Below, piece by piece: positions 16,997-25,573 of a stretch of 64,000 nucleotides of DNA. The notes under the pieces are model-generated. The model saw only the letters and a list, made by a program, of their open reading frames with translations. It searched no databases and had not been told where the DNA came from. The DNA is from Streptomyces cyaneofuscatus (GTDB lineage: Bacteria; Actinomycetota; Actinomycetes; Streptomycetales; Streptomycetaceae). Numbering within the stretch: position 1 is the stretch's first letter; every line of letters begins with the position of its first letter. The translations under genes were made by a program, and so were the position numbers. The DNA is taken from NCBI RefSeq assembly GCF_000718135.1, contig NZ_JOEM01000016.1, forward strand, positions 1 to 64,000, given 5' to 3'.

Positions 16997-17002
16997 GCTC
17001 CC

Positions 17003-17086
17003 GTGAACCCGGACATGCGCCTCATCTCCCGCAGGCACGTCGACCTCTGTCGACAGGCCAGCGCGGTCTGTGCCGTCCACAGCTGA
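17003..17086 (+). CDS. cysteine-rich leader peptide (uORF) of the sulfatase operon
   Basis: A 27-codon ORF, GTG to TGA. It contains ISRRHVDLCRQASAVC, which matches the short actinobacterial leader peptides (RRHVDLxR...C) found upstream of sulfur-assimilation genes and thought to sense cysteine through ribosome behaviour at Cys codons. Two TGT Cys codons fall at positions 16 and 23. No Shine-Dalgarno precedes it and a promoter ends 6 nt upstream, so it is probably leaderless. It precedes the lipoprotein gene by 327 nt and should set expression of the whole downstream operon according to charged Cys-tRNA. Confidence 0.85.
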   Translation: MNPDMRLISRRHVDLCRQASAVCAVHS

Positions 17087-17413
17087 CCCGGACCCCTCCC
17101 GCGCTCCCGGACCCGTTCCGCGGAGCTGTTCCACGGACCCGGTCCGATGCCCGGCGCCGCTCCACGCGGCCCGGCGCGCTGATCCCACGCCTCACGTGTC
17201 ACCTCTCGCGGTCGAGCCGCTTCTGACCCGTACGACCTGACGTCGTACGTCCGCACACCCGCAGCTCCGTACACCCGCACGCCCGTACACCCGTGCTTCG
17301 CGCTCCGGTGGCGCCTCTGTCTCCCTTCCATTGCTCCCGCAGCGGAATCAATTGGCGCCACCCGCATCCGCTTCGCCCCACCCACCGTCCCTCACTGTCA
17401 CAGGCAGGCTTCG
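17087..17413 (+). promoter_or_regulatory. C-rich untranslated leader, possible attenuator
   Basis: This 327-nt gap between the leader peptide and the lipoprotein gene has no ORF I trust. From about 17220 on, C greatly exceeds G (for example CCCGTACACCCG, CCGTCCCTCACTGTCAC), the composition of a Rho-loading region. One hairpin is plain: GTACGAC-ctgac-GTCGTAC at 17230-17248. No T-tract terminator is visible. A Rho-dependent, leader-controlled attenuator is an inference. Confidence 0.45.
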
Positions 17414-19012
17414 ATGACCGAGCTGTACCCCTCCCCGTCCCCGTCCACCGGACTCTCCCGGCGCTCCACCCTGCTCGCCGGCGGCGGCAGCGCCCTGCTG
17501 CTCGGACTGGGCCTGACGGGCTGCCGCTCGGCGGTCTCCGAGAGCTCGTCCGCTCCCGAGGAGACCGGTGGCAAGCCCCGGCGCGGCGGTACCCTCAACC
17601 TCGCCGTCAACTCCGACTTCGTCCCGGCCCTGCTCTTCGCGCAGAGCGGCCAGTCCCTCCAGCAGCGGCTGATCTACAACACCCTGACCCGGTACGACGA
17701 CGCCCTCACGCCGAAGCCGGAGCTCGCCACCTCCTGGACGTACGCGAAGGACGGGCGCAGCATCACGCTGAAGCTGCGCGACGACGTCACCTTCCACGAC
17801 GGCCGCCCCTTCACCGCCGACGACGTGATCTTCGCGGTGAAGAACCTCCAGAACCCCGTGCGCGCCGCCCAGTTGCGCAGCACGGCGGCCGCCGTCAACG
17901 GGTTCGAGAAGCGCGGTGACCACGAGCTGGTGCTCAAGCTCGCGCATCCGGTCAACAACCTCTTCGACCTCTTCGAGTTCATGATCATCACCGACGAGAA
18001 GACCGTCGAGGACGCCGTCACCGGCAAGAAGCTCATCGGCACCGGCCCGTTCAAGCTGAAGAAGTGGAGCCCCGGCTCCGGGCTGAGCCTGACCCGTAAC
18101 GACAGCTACTGGCTGCCGGACCGCCCATACCTCGACGGGGTCGAACTGCGGGTGATACCCCAGGCCGACGCGCTGATCTCGTCCCTGCGCTCCGGCCAGT
18201 CCCAGCTCTCCTTCGCCGTCCCCGGCAAGAGCCTCGGCGTCATCAATAGCGACCCCAAGCTCAAGATCACCAACTACGACACCGGAGCGGGCGCCATCTA
18301 CCTGGGCGTCAACACCACCATCGCCCCGCTGAACGACAGGACCGTCCGCCAGGCCCTCGCCTGGGCCATCGACCGCGACCGGCTCCTCGCGCAGACCCTG
18401 GGCGGTTACGGTCTCGCCTCCGCCGCTCCGTGGCCCAAGTCCTCGCCCGCCTTCAGCGAGGCCCACCGCACCCATTACACCCACAACCCCGGCAAGGCGC
18501 GCGAGCTGCTGAAGTCCGCCGGGCACAGCAAACTCTCCTTCCCGCTGCTGCACATCGGGCTGCCCGGCGAGACCGCCATCGCCGAGTCCATCCAGTACGA
18601 CCTCAAGCAGATCGGCGTCACCACCACCCTGGAGCCCACCGACGGTGCCACCGCGCAGAAGAAGCTGATCTCGCAGGAGATGCCGGCGCTGTGGTCGATG
18701 GGCCACGGCTTCGCCCAGGTCCAGCCCTCCACCCTCGCGGTGAGCGCGTACCCGTTCAACGAGGCGAAGAACACCTCCAAGTACCGCTCCGCCACCTACA
18801 CCAAGGTCGTCCAGGAGGCGTGGACGAAGCCGGAGACGAGCGCGGCCGAGGCCAACGCCCTGCACGAGAAGATCTCCGGGATCCTGCTCGACGAGGCGTT
18901 CATCATCGACCTCGTCGTACGCGGCCAGGTCCAGGTCAACGCCGACCGGCTGCACGGCGTCGCGCTCAACAAGTTCTCCTATCTCAACCTCGACGACGCC
19001 TACCTGGTGTGA
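17414..19012 (+). CDS. ABC transporter substrate-binding lipoprotein (family 5)
   Basis: 532 residues. The N-terminus has a twin-arginine signal (LSRRSTLLAGGG) and a lipobox LTGC with the lipidated Cys at 37, so it is a Tat-exported lipoprotein on the outer face of the membrane. The mature part is a family 5 solute-binding protein (RRGGTLNLAV at the start, then FHDGRPFTADDVIFAVKN and RQALAWAIDRDRLL), the group that feeds Opp/Dpp-type importers. Given the sulfatases and FGE in the same operon, the cargo is probably a sulfur-containing organic compound or sulfate ester rather than a peptide; this is inference. Confidence 0.9.
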   Translation: MTELYPSPSPSTGLSRRSTLLAGGGSALLLGLGLTGCRSAVSESSSAPEETGGKPRRGGTLNLAVNSDFVPALLFAQSGQSLQQRLIYNTLTRYDDALTPKPELATSWTYAKDGRSITLKLRDDVTFHDGRPFTADDVIFAVKNLQNPVRAAQLRSTAAAVNGFEKRGDHELVLKLAHPVNNLFDLFEFMIITDEKTVEDAVTGKKLIGTGPFKLKKWSPGSGLSLTRNDSYWLPDRPYLDGVELRVIPQADALISSLRSGQSQLSFAVPGKSLGVINSDPKLKITNYDTGAGAIYLGVNTTIAPLNDRTVRQALAWAIDRDRLLAQTLGGYGLASAAPWPKSSPAFSEAHRTHYTHNPGKARELLKSAGHSKLSFPLLHIGLPGETAIAESIQYDLKQIGVTTTLEPTDGATAQKKLISQEMPALWSMGHGFAQVQPSTLAVSAYPFNEAKNTSKYRSATYTKVVQEAWTKPETSAAEANALHEKISGILLDEAFIIDLVVRGQVQVNADRLHGVALNKFSYLNLDDAYLV

Positions 19013-19013
19013 C

Positions 19014-19958
19014 ATGCGCGGCTACCTGCTGAGGCGGCTGCCCTCCGCCCTCCTCGTCCTGCTCGGGGCCTCGTTCCTGATCTTCACCATCCTCCGGCTC
19101 GTCCCCGGCGATCCGGCGTCCTCGCTGGCCGGGCCCGACGCGGACGCGGCGACCGTCGCCGCGATCCGCGAACGGCTCGGCCTGGACGCGCCGTTGCTTA
19201 CCCAGTACGCGCACTGGATCGGCTCCCTGGTCACCGGCGACCTCGGACCCTCGTACGCGATCGGCGGCCAGGTCTCCGACCTGATCGCCGACGGGCTCGG
19301 CGCCACCGCCGAACTCACCGTGGCGGCCCTGCTGTTCGTCATCGTGCTCGGCGGCGCCTTCGGCATCCTCGGCGCCACCTCGCGCAGCGGGTGGGTCCGC
19401 AGCGCGATCCGGGTGACGACGACCGCCGCCCTCGCCGTACCGCCGTTCGTCAGCGGTGTCCTGCTGGTGCTGCTGTTCGCCGTCGTGCTCGGCGCCCTGC
19501 CGCCGGGCGGACGGGTGTCGTTCCTCGGCGCCCCCGACCTGGCCGCGCAGTACCTGCTGCTGCCCGCGCTCTGCCTCGCCCTCCCGAGCGCCGCGGTCCT
19601 CGGCCGCTACCTCAAGGACGGCATCGAACGCGCGCTGGCCGAGGACTACATCCGTACCGCCACCGCCGCCGGGGTCGCCCCGCGCCGGCTGCTGTGGCGC
19701 CACGCCCTGCCCAACGCCCTCCCGCCCGTCGTCACGCTGCTCGGGATGCAGACCGGGCACCTGCTCGGCGGGGCCGTGCTCGTCGAGGCGATCTTCGCCT
19801 GGCCGGGCCTCGGCCAGCTCGCCGAGCAGGGGCTCAGCCGCCGCGACTACCCGGTCGTCCAGGACCTGCTGCTTCTCCTGGTCGCCGTGTTCGTCGTCGT
19901 CCAGCTGCTCACCGACCTCGTGTACGCCTGGCTCGACCCCCGGATCAGGTGGGAGTGA
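19014..19958 (+). CDS. ABC transporter permease, DppB type
   Basis: A 314-residue inner-membrane permease. It begins MRGYLLRRLPSALLVLLGAS, the usual first helix of the DppB/OppB class, then LRLVPGDPAS and the cytoplasmic EAA loop DYIRTATAAGVAPRRLLWRHALPNALPP (the ATPase-docking segment, residues about 205-235). It starts one base after the stop of the lipoprotein gene. The permease pairs with the DppC-type protein encoded next. Confidence 0.92.
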   Translation: MRGYLLRRLPSALLVLLGASFLIFTILRLVPGDPASSLAGPDADAATVAAIRERLGLDAPLLTQYAHWIGSLVTGDLGPSYAIGGQVSDLIADGLGATAELTVAALLFVIVLGGAFGILGATSRSGWVRSAIRVTTTAALAVPPFVSGVLLVLLFAVVLGALPPGGRVSFLGAPDLAAQYLLLPALCLALPSAAVLGRYLKDGIERALAEDYIRTATAAGVAPRRLLWRHALPNALPPVVTLLGMQTGHLLGGAVLVEAIFAWPGLGQLAEQGLSRRDYPVVQDLLLLLVAVFVVVQLLTDLVYAWLDPRIRWE

Positions 19959-19963
19959 CCGCC

Positions 19964-20869
19964 ATGACCTCGACCCCCGACCTCGCCCCGGCGTCCCCGG
20001 CGACGCTGCGGAAACCCGTACGTGCCCCGCAGAAGGGCACCCTCCGCAAGACCTCCCGCCACCCCTACCGCGCCGCCCTCTCCACCGCCCGCGCCCGCAC
20101 CGGCCTCGTCCTCGTCGGCGCGGTCGTCCTCGCCGGCCTGCTGGCCCCGCTGCTCGCCGGGCACGGGCCCACCGACCAGAGCGGCCTCAGCCTCGCGGGC
20201 GTCGGCACCCCCGGGCACCCGCTCGGCACCGACGACCTCGGCCGGGACCTGCTCAGCCGGGTGCTTTACGGCATCCGCGCCGACCTCGGGATCATCGCGA
20301 TCGCGGTGCCCGTCGGCGCGGTCCTCGGCTGCCTGTTCGCCCTGGCGGCGGCCGCGCACCCGGTCCTCGACACCCTCGTCCAGCGGATCTTCGACCTCAT
20401 CCTGGCCTTCCCGGGCCTGATCCTGGCGCTCGCCGTGACCGCGATCCTCGGCCCCGGCCGGCTCCCCGTCGTCCTGGTCATCGCGCTCGCGGAGATCCCG
20501 GCGTTCGGGCGGTTGCTGCGGGGCGGGATCCTCGTCCAGCGGGAGCGGGAGTACGTCACCGCCGCCCGGGTCGGGGGCAGTTCGGGCCCCCGCGTCCTGG
20601 TCCGGCACATCCTGCCCAACGCCGCCGACCCGCTCATCGTGCAGGTCGCCGTCTCGCTGACCGTCGCCGTCTTCATCGAGGGCGCGATGAGCTTCCTCGG
20701 CGTGGGCGTCCGGCCGCCCGAGCCCACGCTCGGCTCGGTCCTGAGCCAGTCCATGCCCTACCTCGCCCAGGCCCCGCACTTCGCGGCCGGGCCGCTGATC
20801 ACCGTGACCGCGCTCGTCCTCGGGCTCTCGCTCATCGCCGAGGCGCTCAACCGGGAGGTACGCCGATGA
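19964..20869 (+). CDS. ABC transporter permease, DppC type
   Basis: A 301-residue permease. The N-terminal cytoplasmic segment is basic (PVRAPQKGTLRK). The first helix and the HPLGTDDLGRDLLSRVLYG motif are characteristic of DppC/OppC. The EAA loop is around YVTAARVGGSSGPRVLVRH. GGGAG lies 9 nt before the ATG at 19964; a GTG at 19955 overlapping the dppB-like stop is possible. The stop overlaps the next ATG by 4 bp. Confidence 0.91.
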   Translation: MTSTPDLAPASPATLRKPVRAPQKGTLRKTSRHPYRAALSTARARTGLVLVGAVVLAGLLAPLLAGHGPTDQSGLSLAGVGTPGHPLGTDDLGRDLLSRVLYGIRADLGIIAIAVPVGAVLGCLFALAAAAHPVLDTLVQRIFDLILAFPGLILALAVTAILGPGRLPVVLVIALAEIPAFGRLLRGGILVQREREYVTAARVGGSSGPRVLVRHILPNAADPLIVQVAVSLTVAVFIEGAMSFLGVGVRPPEPTLGSVLSQSMPYLAQAPHFAAGPLITVTALVLGLSLIAEALNREVRR

Positions 20870-22749
20870 CCCATCAGCCGACGTCCGCCCAGGACCTACT
20901 CCAAGTCCGCGACCTGGGAGTCGAGTTCACCGCCCCCGACGGCTCCACCCTGCGCGCCGTGCGCGGGGTCTCCTTCACCCTGCGCCGGGGCGAGACGCTG
21001 GCCGTCGTCGGTGAGTCCGGCTCCGGCAAGTCCACCACCGCCCTCGCGCTGACCCGGATGCTGCCCGGCACCGGGCGCCTCTCCACCGGGTCGGTCCTGC
21101 TGGACGGACAGGATCTGGCCGCCGCGAGCGCCGAGGAGCTGCGCGCGGTGCGCGGTGCCCGGATCGGCATGATCTTCCAGGACCCGATGACGGCCCTGAA
21201 CCCGGTGCTGACCGTGGGCCGCCACCTGGACGAGGTGCTGCGGGCCCACGGGTCCCGGGAGAAGCACGGTCGCCGGCAGGCCAAGGCCGCACGCCGGACC
21301 CGGGCCGTCGAACTCCTCGACCGGGTCGGCATCCCCGAGCCCCACCGCCGGATCGACGACCACCCGCACCAGTTCTCCGGCGGCCAGCGCCAGCGCATCC
21401 TCATCGCGATGGCGCTGGCCGGTGAGCCCGACATCCTGCTCGCCGACGAACCGACGACCGCGCTCGACGCCACCGTCCAGGAACAGATCCTCACCCTACT
21501 CGCCGACCTCAACCGGGAGACGGGCACGGCACTCGTCCTCATCACCCACAACATGGGCGTCGTCGCCCGCTCCTGCGCACGCGTCCTCGTCATGTACGGC
21601 GGCACCGTCGTCGAGGACGGCCCCACCGCCGAGGTCCTCACCCGCCCCCGCCACCCGTACACCGCAGGCCTCCTGGCCGCCGTCCCCCGCCTCTCCGCCC
21701 CCTCCGGCACCCGCCTCACCGGCATCCCCGGCTCCCCGCCCGACCTCACCCTCCTCGGGGACGGCTGCGCCTTCGCCGAGCGCTGCACGCTGGTGGAGGA
21801 CCGCTGCCGTACGGGGGTGCCCCCGCTGGTCGAGCTGACCGACGGCGTACGGGCCGCCTGCCTGCCCGCCGCCGCGCGCACCGAACCCCTTCCCGCGCCC
21901 GCCCCGCCCGCCCGGATCGACCGCCCCGCCACCGGGGCCGTGGTCCTGGAGGCGGACGGCCTGCGCAAGACGTACAAGCGGCGCGGGGTCCGCGGGCGCG
22001 GGTTCACCGCGCTCGACGGGGTGTCGCTGACGCTGGCCGAGGGGGAGACCCTGGGCATCGTGGGGGAGTCCGGCTCGGGCAAGTCCACCCTGGCCCGGGT
22101 CCTGGCCCACGCCCACCCTTCGGACGGCGGCACGGTCAGGCTGCGCGGCCAGGACGTCACCCGGCCCGCACGCCGTGAGCTGCACGCGGTGCGCCGGCAG
22201 ATCCAGATGGTGTTCCAGGACCCCTACGCCTCGCTCAACCCCCGGATGACGGTCGGCCAGATCGTCGCGGAACCGCTGATCTCCTTCGGCCTGGGCGACC
22301 GGGACGAGAGGGATGCCCGGGTCGCGGAGCTGCTCACGCTCGCCGGGCTCGACCCGGCCGTGGCCGACCGGCACCCGCGCTCCTTCTCCGGCGGGCAGCG
22401 CCAGCGCATCGGCATCGCCCGGGCGCTCGCCCCCGAGCCGTCCGTCCTGATCTGCGACGAACCCGTCTCCGCGCTCGACGTCTCCGTCCAGGCCCAGATC
22501 GTCGGCCTCCTCACCGACCTCCAGCGCGACCTGGGCCTGGCCCTGGTCTTCATCGCCCATGACCTCGCGGTCGTCCGGCAGGTCAGCCACCGCATCGCGG
22601 TCATGCACCAGGGCCGGATCGTGGAGAGCGGCAGCGCCGACGACATCTGCGAGAACCCCCAGGACCCGTACACCCGGGCCCTGTTGGCGGCGGCGCCCGA
22701 GCCCGTACCCGTAAAGCCGGCACTCCGGAAGACCGAGGTGCTCGCATGA
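20866..22749 (+). CDS. fused double ABC ATPase (DppD-DppF type)
   Basis: 627 residues holding two complete nucleotide-binding domains. Walker A GESGSGKST appears twice, at residues about 49 and 400. The signature SGGQRQRI also appears twice, as do the Walker B sequences ILLADEPTTALD and VLICDEPVSALD. The first domain carries the C-terminal oligopeptide-transporter extension with cysteines (CAFAERCTLVEDRC), as in DppD/OppD, which often binds an Fe-S cluster. The usual two subunits are thus one polypeptide, joined by an Ala/Pro-rich linker at about 345-365. ATGA overlaps couple it to both neighbours. Confidence 0.93.
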   Translation: MTHQPTSAQDLLQVRDLGVEFTAPDGSTLRAVRGVSFTLRRGETLAVVGESGSGKSTTALALTRMLPGTGRLSTGSVLLDGQDLAAASAEELRAVRGARIGMIFQDPMTALNPVLTVGRHLDEVLRAHGSREKHGRRQAKAARRTRAVELLDRVGIPEPHRRIDDHPHQFSGGQRQRILIAMALAGEPDILLADEPTTALDATVQEQILTLLADLNRETGTALVLITHNMGVVARSCARVLVMYGGTVVEDGPTAEVLTRPRHPYTAGLLAAVPRLSAPSGTRLTGIPGSPPDLTLLGDGCAFAERCTLVEDRCRTGVPPLVELTDGVRAACLPAAARTEPLPAPAPPARIDRPATGAVVLEADGLRKTYKRRGVRGRGFTALDGVSLTLAEGETLGIVGESGSGKSTLARVLAHAHPSDGGTVRLRGQDVTRPARRELHAVRRQIQMVFQDPYASLNPRMTVGQIVAEPLISFGLGDRDERDARVAELLTLAGLDPAVADRHPRSFSGGQRQRIGIARALAPEPSVLICDEPVSALDVSVQAQIVGLLTDLQRDLGLALVFIAHDLAVVRQVSHRIAVMHQGRIVESGSADDICENPQDPYTRALLAAAPEPVPVKPALRKTEVLA

Positions 22750-23699
22750 GCGCGTGCTGCACCCCGGGACGCCCCTGCACGGGAGCGCCCACGGCGGTCC
22801 TGCCGCTGCCGGCCGTACGCCGACCGGCGACCACCACCGTCGACGCGTCCAGGATGGCCGAACTCCCCGGCGGAACCTTCACGATGGGCGACGCCTTCGG
22901 CGAGGGCTACCTCGCCGACCGGGAGGGGCCGGCCCGTGAGGTCACCGTGGCGCCCTTCGCCATCGACACCACCGCCGTCACCAACGCCGCGTGGGCGGCC
23001 TTCGCGGACGCCACCGGCTACCGCACCGACGCCGAGCGCTACGGCAGCAGCTACGTCTTTCACCTCCTCCTCCATCCCGAGGCCGCCGGGCGCCACGTCC
23101 TCGGCCGGGTGCCCGGCGCCCCCTGGTGGCTCGGCGTCACCGGGGCGTCCTGGGCCGCGCCGGAAGGGCCGGGCTCCGACGTGGCGGACCGCGCGGACCA
23201 CCCGGTCGTCCACATCTCGTACGACGACGCCCTCGCCTACTGCGACTGGACCGGCACCCGGCTGCCCACCGAGGCCGAGTGGGAGTACGCGGCACGCGGC
23301 GGCCTGGACGGCGCCCGCTATCCGTGGGGCGACGACTTCACCCCCGGCGGCCGGGAGATGTGCAACACCTGGCTCGGCCGCTTCCCGCACCGCTCGGACC
23401 GGCCCGGCGGCCGCACGGGCACCGTGCCCGTGACGGCGTACGAACCCAACGGCTACGGGCTCCACAACACCTCCGGCAACGTCTGGGAGTGGTGCGTCGA
23501 CGCCTTCGGGCCCGGTGAGCGGGTCATCCGGGGCGGCTCCTACCTCTGCCACACCTCGTACTGCAACCGCTACCGGGTCGCCGCCCGCTCCCACAACACC
23601 CCCGACTCCTCGACCGGCCACGGCGGCTTCCGCCGCGCCCGAGACCTGGCACCGCACAGCACGACAGAAGACACGAGAGAAGAAGGGGCCACCGCGTGA
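22746..23699 (+). CDS. formylglycine-generating enzyme (sulfatase maturase)
   Basis: 317 residues of FGE/SUMF1 fold: PGGTFTMGD at about 41, HPVVHISYDDALAYCDW, LPTEAEWEYAARGG, and the C-terminal active-site RGGSYLCHTSYCNRYR with Cys268 and Cys273. Their spacing equals that of the copper-binding cysteine pair of the Streptomyces coelicolor enzyme. It oxidises the Cys of CxPxR in sulfatases to formylglycine. The two genes right after it encode such sulfatases (Cys49 and Cys92), each coupled by an ATGA overlap. The N-terminus (MSACCTPGRPC) itself contains a CTPGR match to the substrate motif. Confidence 0.95.
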   Translation: MSACCTPGRPCTGAPTAVLPLPAVRRPATTTVDASRMAELPGGTFTMGDAFGEGYLADREGPAREVTVAPFAIDTTAVTNAAWAAFADATGYRTDAERYGSSYVFHLLLHPEAAGRHVLGRVPGAPWWLGVTGASWAAPEGPGSDVADRADHPVVHISYDDALAYCDWTGTRLPTEAEWEYAARGGLDGARYPWGDDFTPGGREMCNTWLGRFPHRSDRPGGRTGTVPVTAYEPNGYGLHNTSGNVWEWCVDAFGPGERVIRGGSYLCHTSYCNRYRVAARSHNTPDSSTGHGGFRRARDLAPHSTTEDTREEGATA

Positions 23700-25573
23700 A
23701 GGCCGTCATGGTGATGTTCGACAGCCTCAACCGGCACCTGCTGCCCCCGTACGGCGCCGACTGGACCCACGCCCCCAACTTCCGCCGCCTCGCGGAGCGC
23801 ACGGTCACCTACGACACCTGCTACGCCGGGTCCATGCCCTGCATGCCGGCCCGTCGCGAACTCCACACCGGGCGCCACAACTTCCTGCACCGGGGCTGGG
23901 GGCCGCTGGAGCCGTTCGACGACTCGATGCCCGAGATCCTGAAGCGGCACGGCGTCTACACCCACCTCGTCAGCGACCACCAGCACTACTGGGAGGACGG
24001 CGGGGCGACCTACCACGGGCGCTACAACTCCTGGGAGTTCTTCCGGGGGCAGGAGGGCGACGCCTGGAAGGGGCAGGTCGCCGACCCGGAGATCCCCGAC
24101 AGCCCCCGTGCCACCCGCAACGACCTCTGGCGCCAGGACTGGGTCAACCGGCAGTACCTCGACACCGAGGCGAAGCAGCCGCAGACCCTCACCTTCGACG
24201 CCGGCCTGGAGTTCCTGCGGACGAACCACACAGAGGACAACTGGTTCGTCCAGATCGAGACGTTCGACCCGCACGAACCCTTCTTCACCCAGGACCACTA
24301 CAAGGAGCTCTACCCGCACGACTACGAAGGCCCGCACTTCGACTGGCCCGACTACAACCGGGTCACCGAGACCGAGGAGCAGGAGCAGCACGCCCGTTAC
24401 GAGTACGCGGCGCTGCTCTCCATGTGCGACCACTCGCTGGGCCGGGTGCTCGACGCGATGGACGAGCACGGGCTGTGGGACGACACGCTGCTGATCGTCT
24501 GCACCGACCACGGCTATCTGCTGGGGGAGAAGGGGTGGTGGGCGAAGGTCGTCACACCCTGGTACAACGAGCTGGTCCATACCCCGCTCTTCGTCCACGA
24601 CCCGCGCCGCCCCGACCGCGCGGGGACCCGGGACGCGGCCCTCGTCCAGACCATCGACCTGGCCCCGACGCTCCTGGACTTCTTCGGCGCCGAACTCCCA
24701 CCCGACATGCAGGGCCGCCCACTCAGCGAGACCGCTGACGCACAACACCCCAGGGAGTCGGCCCTGTTCGGGATGTTCGGCGGCCACGTCAACATCACCG
24801 ACGGCCGGTACGTCTACATGCGCGCGTGCCACGACGACACCAACCAGCCGCTGTACGAGCACACGCTGATGCCCACCCGCATCCGGGGCCGCTTCACCCC
24901 CGAGGAGCTGACCCGGCTGACCCTGGCCGACCCGTTCCCCTTCACCAAGGGCGTGCCCACCCTCCGTATCCCCGCCCACCCCTCACCGCTCCTCGGCCCC
25001 CAGCGCTTCGGCACGCTCCTCTTCGACCTGGAGACGGACCCGCTCCAGGAGAAGCCGATCAGCGACCCGGCCGTCGAACTGCGCCTGGCCCGGCAGCTGG
25101 TGGTACGGCTCCGCGCCAACGACGCCCCCGCCGATCAGTACGCCCGCCTCGGCCTCCCGTACGCCCCCGAGGACGTCACCGAGGCCCACCTGCTGGTCGA
25201 CGCCCAGCGCGAGCGGGCCGAGGCAGGCCACCAATCGGCTCCCCGCTCCGACGAGTTCACCGAGGGCGCGCTCCACCTCCGTACCCCACTGGCCGACCTC
25301 CTGGCCGAACCGGCAGCGGCCGACACGGTCCGCCGCATCGTCCCCGGCCTCCTCGACACCGAGCTGCTCACCGTCCGGGGCGGCTCCACCCTGCTCCAGA
25401 TCGCCGCCCTCACCGGCCACCCCGCCCGGCCCCAACTCGCCGCGATCGCCGACGAACTGGCCCGCCTCTTCCCCGTATCAGACGTACCAGACGTACCAGA
25501 CGTACCAGACGTACCAGACGTACCAGATGTACCGGACCACCACACCACCCACGACGGAGAGCCCAGCCGATGA
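23696..25573 (+). CDS. formylglycine-dependent sulfatase (first)
   Basis: 625 residues of alkaline-phosphatase fold. The metal site begins VMFDSLN; the modification motif is CMPAR with Cys49; the second metal cluster is CTDHGYLLGEKGW. There is no signal peptide, so it is cytoplasmic, like the FGE encoded just before it. It is one of the sulfatase/phosphonate-monoester-hydrolase-like enzymes; the precise sulfate ester is unknown. Its C-terminus has a run of VPD tripeptides (residues about 596-613) encoded by a minisatellite. Starts and stops overlap on both sides. Confidence 0.9.
   Translation: MKAVMVMFDSLNRHLLPPYGADWTHAPNFRRLAERTVTYDTCYAGSMPCMPARRELHTGRHNFLHRGWGPLEPFDDSMPEILKRHGVYTHLVSDHQHYWEDGGATYHGRYNSWEFFRGQEGDAWKGQVADPEIPDSPRATRNDLWRQDWVNRQYLDTEAKQPQTLTFDAGLEFLRTNHTEDNWFVQIETFDPHEPFFTQDHYKELYPHDYEGPHFDWPDYNRVTETEEQEQHARYEYAALLSMCDHSLGRVLDAMDEHGLWDDTLLIVCTDHGYLLGEKGWWAKVVTPWYNELVHTPLFVHDPRRPDRAGTRDAALVQTIDLAPTLLDFFGAELPPDMQGRPLSETADAQHPRESALFGMFGGHVNITDGRYVYMRACHDDTNQPLYEHTLMPTRIRGRFTPEELTRLTLADPFPFTKGVPTLRIPAHPSPLLGPQRFGTLLFDLETDPLQEKPISDPAVELRLARQLVVRLRANDAPADQYARLGLPYAPEDVTEAHLLVDAQRERAEAGHQSAPRSDEFTEGALHLRTPLADLLAEPAAADTVRRIVPGLLDTELLTVRGGSTLLQIAALTGHPARPQLAAIADELARLFPVSDVPDVPDVPDVPDVPDVPDHHTTHDGEPSR
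25481..25534 (+). repeat. 9-bp tandem repeat (GACGTACCA x6)
   Basis: Five perfect GACGTACCA units and one variant (GATGTACCG) run head to tail in frame near the 3' end of the first sulfatase gene, giving repeated Val-Pro-Asp. Units of this kind change copy number by slippage, without frameshift here. Confidence 0.95.
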
